DNA from: UBA1231 sp045652765
Lineage (GTDB): Bacteria; Bacillota_I; Bacilli_A; ML615J-28; CAG-313
Direction: 5' to 3'
Assembly (NCBI GenBank): GCA_045652765.1
Contig: JAZOLG010000052.1
Location: 1 to 35,536, forward strand
Length of the DNA: 35,536 bases
The position numbers and the translations under genes are program-made. Shown here one piece after another: positions 33,795-35,536 of the stretch (within the stretch, counting starts at the first letter, position 1; each line of letters opens with the position of its first letter). A model generated the notes under the pieces. That model saw only the letters and a list, made by a program, of their open reading frames with translations, was not told the origin of the DNA and searched no databases.

Positions 33795-34564
33795 TAATCT
33801 TTATACTCCTTAGGACCAATTCTCACTTCTTCGCCTTCTTCATATTTAACCATCTCTAAGATTGAAAGTATTATACTTGTTATGTATGCAAAAGTCATTA
33901 AAATTACCGACATATTATCAATACTTAATTCTTTGGGATTAATACCAAATAATAATATTATTGTTGATGATAGAATTATTAATGAACCAATTCGGTGTTT
34001 AACCACATATGATAAAAATTTACCAACTACAACAAGTAATAATACAATACCTGTAACTATTTCAACATATGCACCTTTCATGATAATATGATTTAAAAAT
34101 ATCAATAACAATAATATTGAGTTTATTGTAGCAAAAATCAAAGATGGTTTGTGTTTTTTCGGAACATCACCAAATAAAGAATTATCAAACTTTAATTGAT
34201 TAACTGGAAGTCTATAGCTTGCTAAAATAATTCCTGCAAAACTTAAAACTAATCCTAATAAAATAATTACCACTAACCATTCAGGTGCAAGTTTGTTTTC
34301 TAGTATTGGATGAGTATAAAACATTCTCAATCCAATAAATCCCAATATACTAAAACATAAAATTACTAATGCAGATAATCTATCGTTATAAAAATAACTT
34401 AATAATCCACCACATATAATGAGTAATCCACTTACAAAAAGTAAAGTATACGCTTGAATTTGATTATCTTTAAATCCGAGTATTAGCATAAGTGTTACTG
34501 CAAAAATAATCATTCCACCAGATATTAAACTTATTATCATTGGCGCAATCGTTCTTTTCTTCAT
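33794..34564 (-). CDS. Multi-pass membrane protein of unknown function
   Basis: Seen: 256 residues with about eight hydrophobic helices in two groups, joined by a cytoplasmic loop (about 125-145, SLFGDVPKKHK), and an acidic C-terminal tail (EEGEEVRIGPKEYKD). No motif I recognise. The start has GGAGGT. The stop overlaps the tatD start by one base, hence coupled translation. Its promoter is not certain: a TATAAT lies near 34590 on the minus strand but -35 spacing is ambiguous. Confidence 0.65.
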   Translation of the reverse strand: MKKRTIAPMIISLISGGMIIFAVTLMLILGFKDNQIQAYTLLFVSGLLIICGGLLSYFYNDRLSALVILCFSILGFIGLRMFYTHPILENKLAPEWLVVIILLGLVLSFAGIILASYRLPVNQLKFDNSLFGDVPKKHKPSLIFATINSILLLLIFLNHIIMKGAYVEIVTGIVLLLVVVGKFLSYVVKHRIGSLIILSSTIILLFGINPKELSIDNMSVILMTFAYITSIILSILEMVKYEEGEEVRIGPKEYKD

Positions 34565-34630
34565 AAATTACCTCCTTTTATATTTATTATATATTTTAAC
34601 TCAAAACGCAAAAAAAATCAATGTAAATAA

Positions 34631-34660
34631 TTAGAATTTTATATGATATTATGTTAAAAT
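34631..34660 (+). promoter_or_regulatory. Promoter of the DUF362 gene
   Basis: -35 TTAGAA (34631-34636), 18-base spacer, -10 TAAAAT (34655-34660) with extended TGT. 18 bases before the ATG; GAGGTGAG ribosome site between. Confidence 0.55.
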
Positions 34661-34678
34661 ATGAACTGAGGTGAGAAG

Positions 34679-35536
34679 ATGAAATCAAAAGTTTATTTTT
34701 CAGATACAATCAATTCTAATGAACTTGTTAAACTATTTAAAATTTTAAATTGCCCATTAAACGGTAAAGTAGCAATAAAACTACATTCAGGAGAACCTGG
34801 AAATCAAAATTTCCTTGGACCAGATTTTTTTAAAGATATCATTGAATATGTAAATGGAACAGTCGTTGAAGCTAATACTGCTTATGACGGCGAAAGAAAT
34901 ACTAGTGAAAAACATTTAAAAGCTTTGGAAAAGCACGGATGGACAAAATATTTTAACGTTGATTTACTAGATGAAACTGGACCAGACTTAGTTTTACCAA
35001 TTCCTAATGGTACTACTATTAAAGAAAACTATGTTGGTAAAAATATAAAAAACTATGATTCCATGTTAGTTTTATCACATTTTAAAGGTCATCCAATGGG
35101 AGGTTATGGTGGAGCCATCAAGCAACTTTCAATAGGTATTGCGTCTAGCTATGGTAAAGCATATATTCATGGAGCTGGTGATCCTAAAAAAATTTGGACT
35201 GCAGATCATGATAGTTTCCTTTCATCAATGGCCGATGCTGCAAGTTCTGTCATCGATCTTTTCAAAGGAAACATCGTATATATTAACGTAATGAAAAACA
35301 TGTCTGTTGATTGCGATTGTTGTAGCGTTGCAGAAGATCCATGCATCCAAGATATTGGTGTATTAATTTCTACCGATCCAGTAGCAATCGACCAAGCGTG
35401 TATCGATTTAGTATATCAATCAAATGATCCAGGAAAAGCGCACTTCATCGAAAGAGTTGAAACAAGAAATGGAACTCATACAATCAATGAAGCTGCAAAA
35501 CTAGGAATTGGATCTAAAGATTACCAATTAATTAAT
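34679..35536 (+). CDS. DUF362-family protein (cut by window edge)
   Basis: Seen: the frame is open from ATG 34679 to the right edge, 286 codons, so the C-terminus is missing. It has the DUF362 hallmarks: VAIKLHSGEPGNQNFLGPDF near the start, VLSHFKGHPMGGYGGAIKQLSIG in the middle, and NMSVDCDCCS...IGVLISTDPVAIDQACIDLV later. Family knowledge: DUF362 proteins bind iron-sulfur clusters and many end in a ferredoxin-like 4Fe-4S domain, which would lie outside the window. The Cys-rich CDCC may ligate a cluster. The function is not settled; a redox or cofactor role is likely. Divergent from the tatD operon. Confidence 0.9.
   Translation, partial: MKSKVYFSDTINSNELVKLFKILNCPLNGKVAIKLHSGEPGNQNFLGPDFFKDIIEYVNGTVVEANTAYDGERNTSEKHLKALEKHGWTKYFNVDLLDETGPDLVLPIPNGTTIKENYVGKNIKNYDSMLVLSHFKGHPMGGYGGAIKQLSIGIASSYGKAYIHGAGDPKKIWTADHDSFLSSMADAASSVIDLFKGNIVYINVMKNMSVDCDCCSVAEDPCIQDIGVLISTDPVAIDQACIDLVYQSNDPGKAHFIERVETRNGTHTINEAAKLGIGSKDYQLIN

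Noticed and set aside
1..35536. Mycoplasma-type code, CRISPR arrays, tRNAs and mobile elements
   Set aside because: TGA is a stop and Trp uses TGG. No regular repeat-spacer pattern, tRNA-like fold, transposase or integrase was seen in either strand.

Overview
The window comes from a low-GC, Gram-positive-type bacterium. AT-rich codons dominate. Trp is read from TGG and TGA acts as a stop, so there is no sign of the mycoplasma code. A class A penicillin-binding protein implies a peptidoglycan wall. Lipoboxes, strong AGGAGG ribosome sites, SigA-like promoters and Firmicutes genes (thiT, walJ, rlmH, recD2, yhaM, a YjcZ-like tiny membrane protein) point to a deep or unusual lineage of class Bacilli (Erysipelotrichia or RF39-like). 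That placement is inference. I saw no rRNA, tRNA, CRISPR array, transposase or phage gene. No gene-free stretch exceeds 300 bases; the longest are about 1671-1903 and 7564-7788, and both hold regulatory sites.

Layout. 1-1863 (minus): a TPP riboswitch with its own terminator controls thiT, followed without a visible terminator by comEA and the start of comEC, which runs off the left edge. 1865-7563 (minus): two adjacent giant membrane-anchored paralogs with SurA/PrsA-like architecture. 7789-7920 (plus): a 29-residue YjcZ-like protein with its own terminator. 7928-13965 (plus): one apparent operon of walJ, rlmH, a two-domain membrane protein, uvrB, mnmA and a degenerate RibF-like protein. 14026-16761 (plus): recD2 and a Cys-tailed 57-residue membrane microprotein, ending at a bidirectional terminator.

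16769-21704 (minus): a four-gene operon of an SPFH protein with double zinc ribbon, a four-helix membrane protein, a membrane-extended YidD, and a large zinc-ribbon/coiled-coil/beta-propeller protein. This is the best candidate here for a poorly described system, probably related to envelope stress or membrane organisation. 21748-26766 (minus): zinc-ribbon CPBP protease, ychF, cca with a C-terminal extension, yhaM and a membrane protein. 26820-29792 (minus): amidohydrolase, DUF218 protein, secreted PI-PLC-like phospholipase and an overlapping small membrane protein. 29798-32194 (plus): an orphan 96-residue protein, then a class A PBP preceded by an operator-like inverted repeat. 32195-34564 (minus): membrane protein, tatD and an HtrA-like lipoprotein protease. 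34631-35536 (plus): the start of a DUF362 protein cut by the right edge.

Most of the window is housekeeping (DNA repair, tRNA and rRNA modification, RNA turnover, cell wall) mixed with lineage-specific envelope proteins. All functional calls rest on reading motifs by eye; no database search was run.
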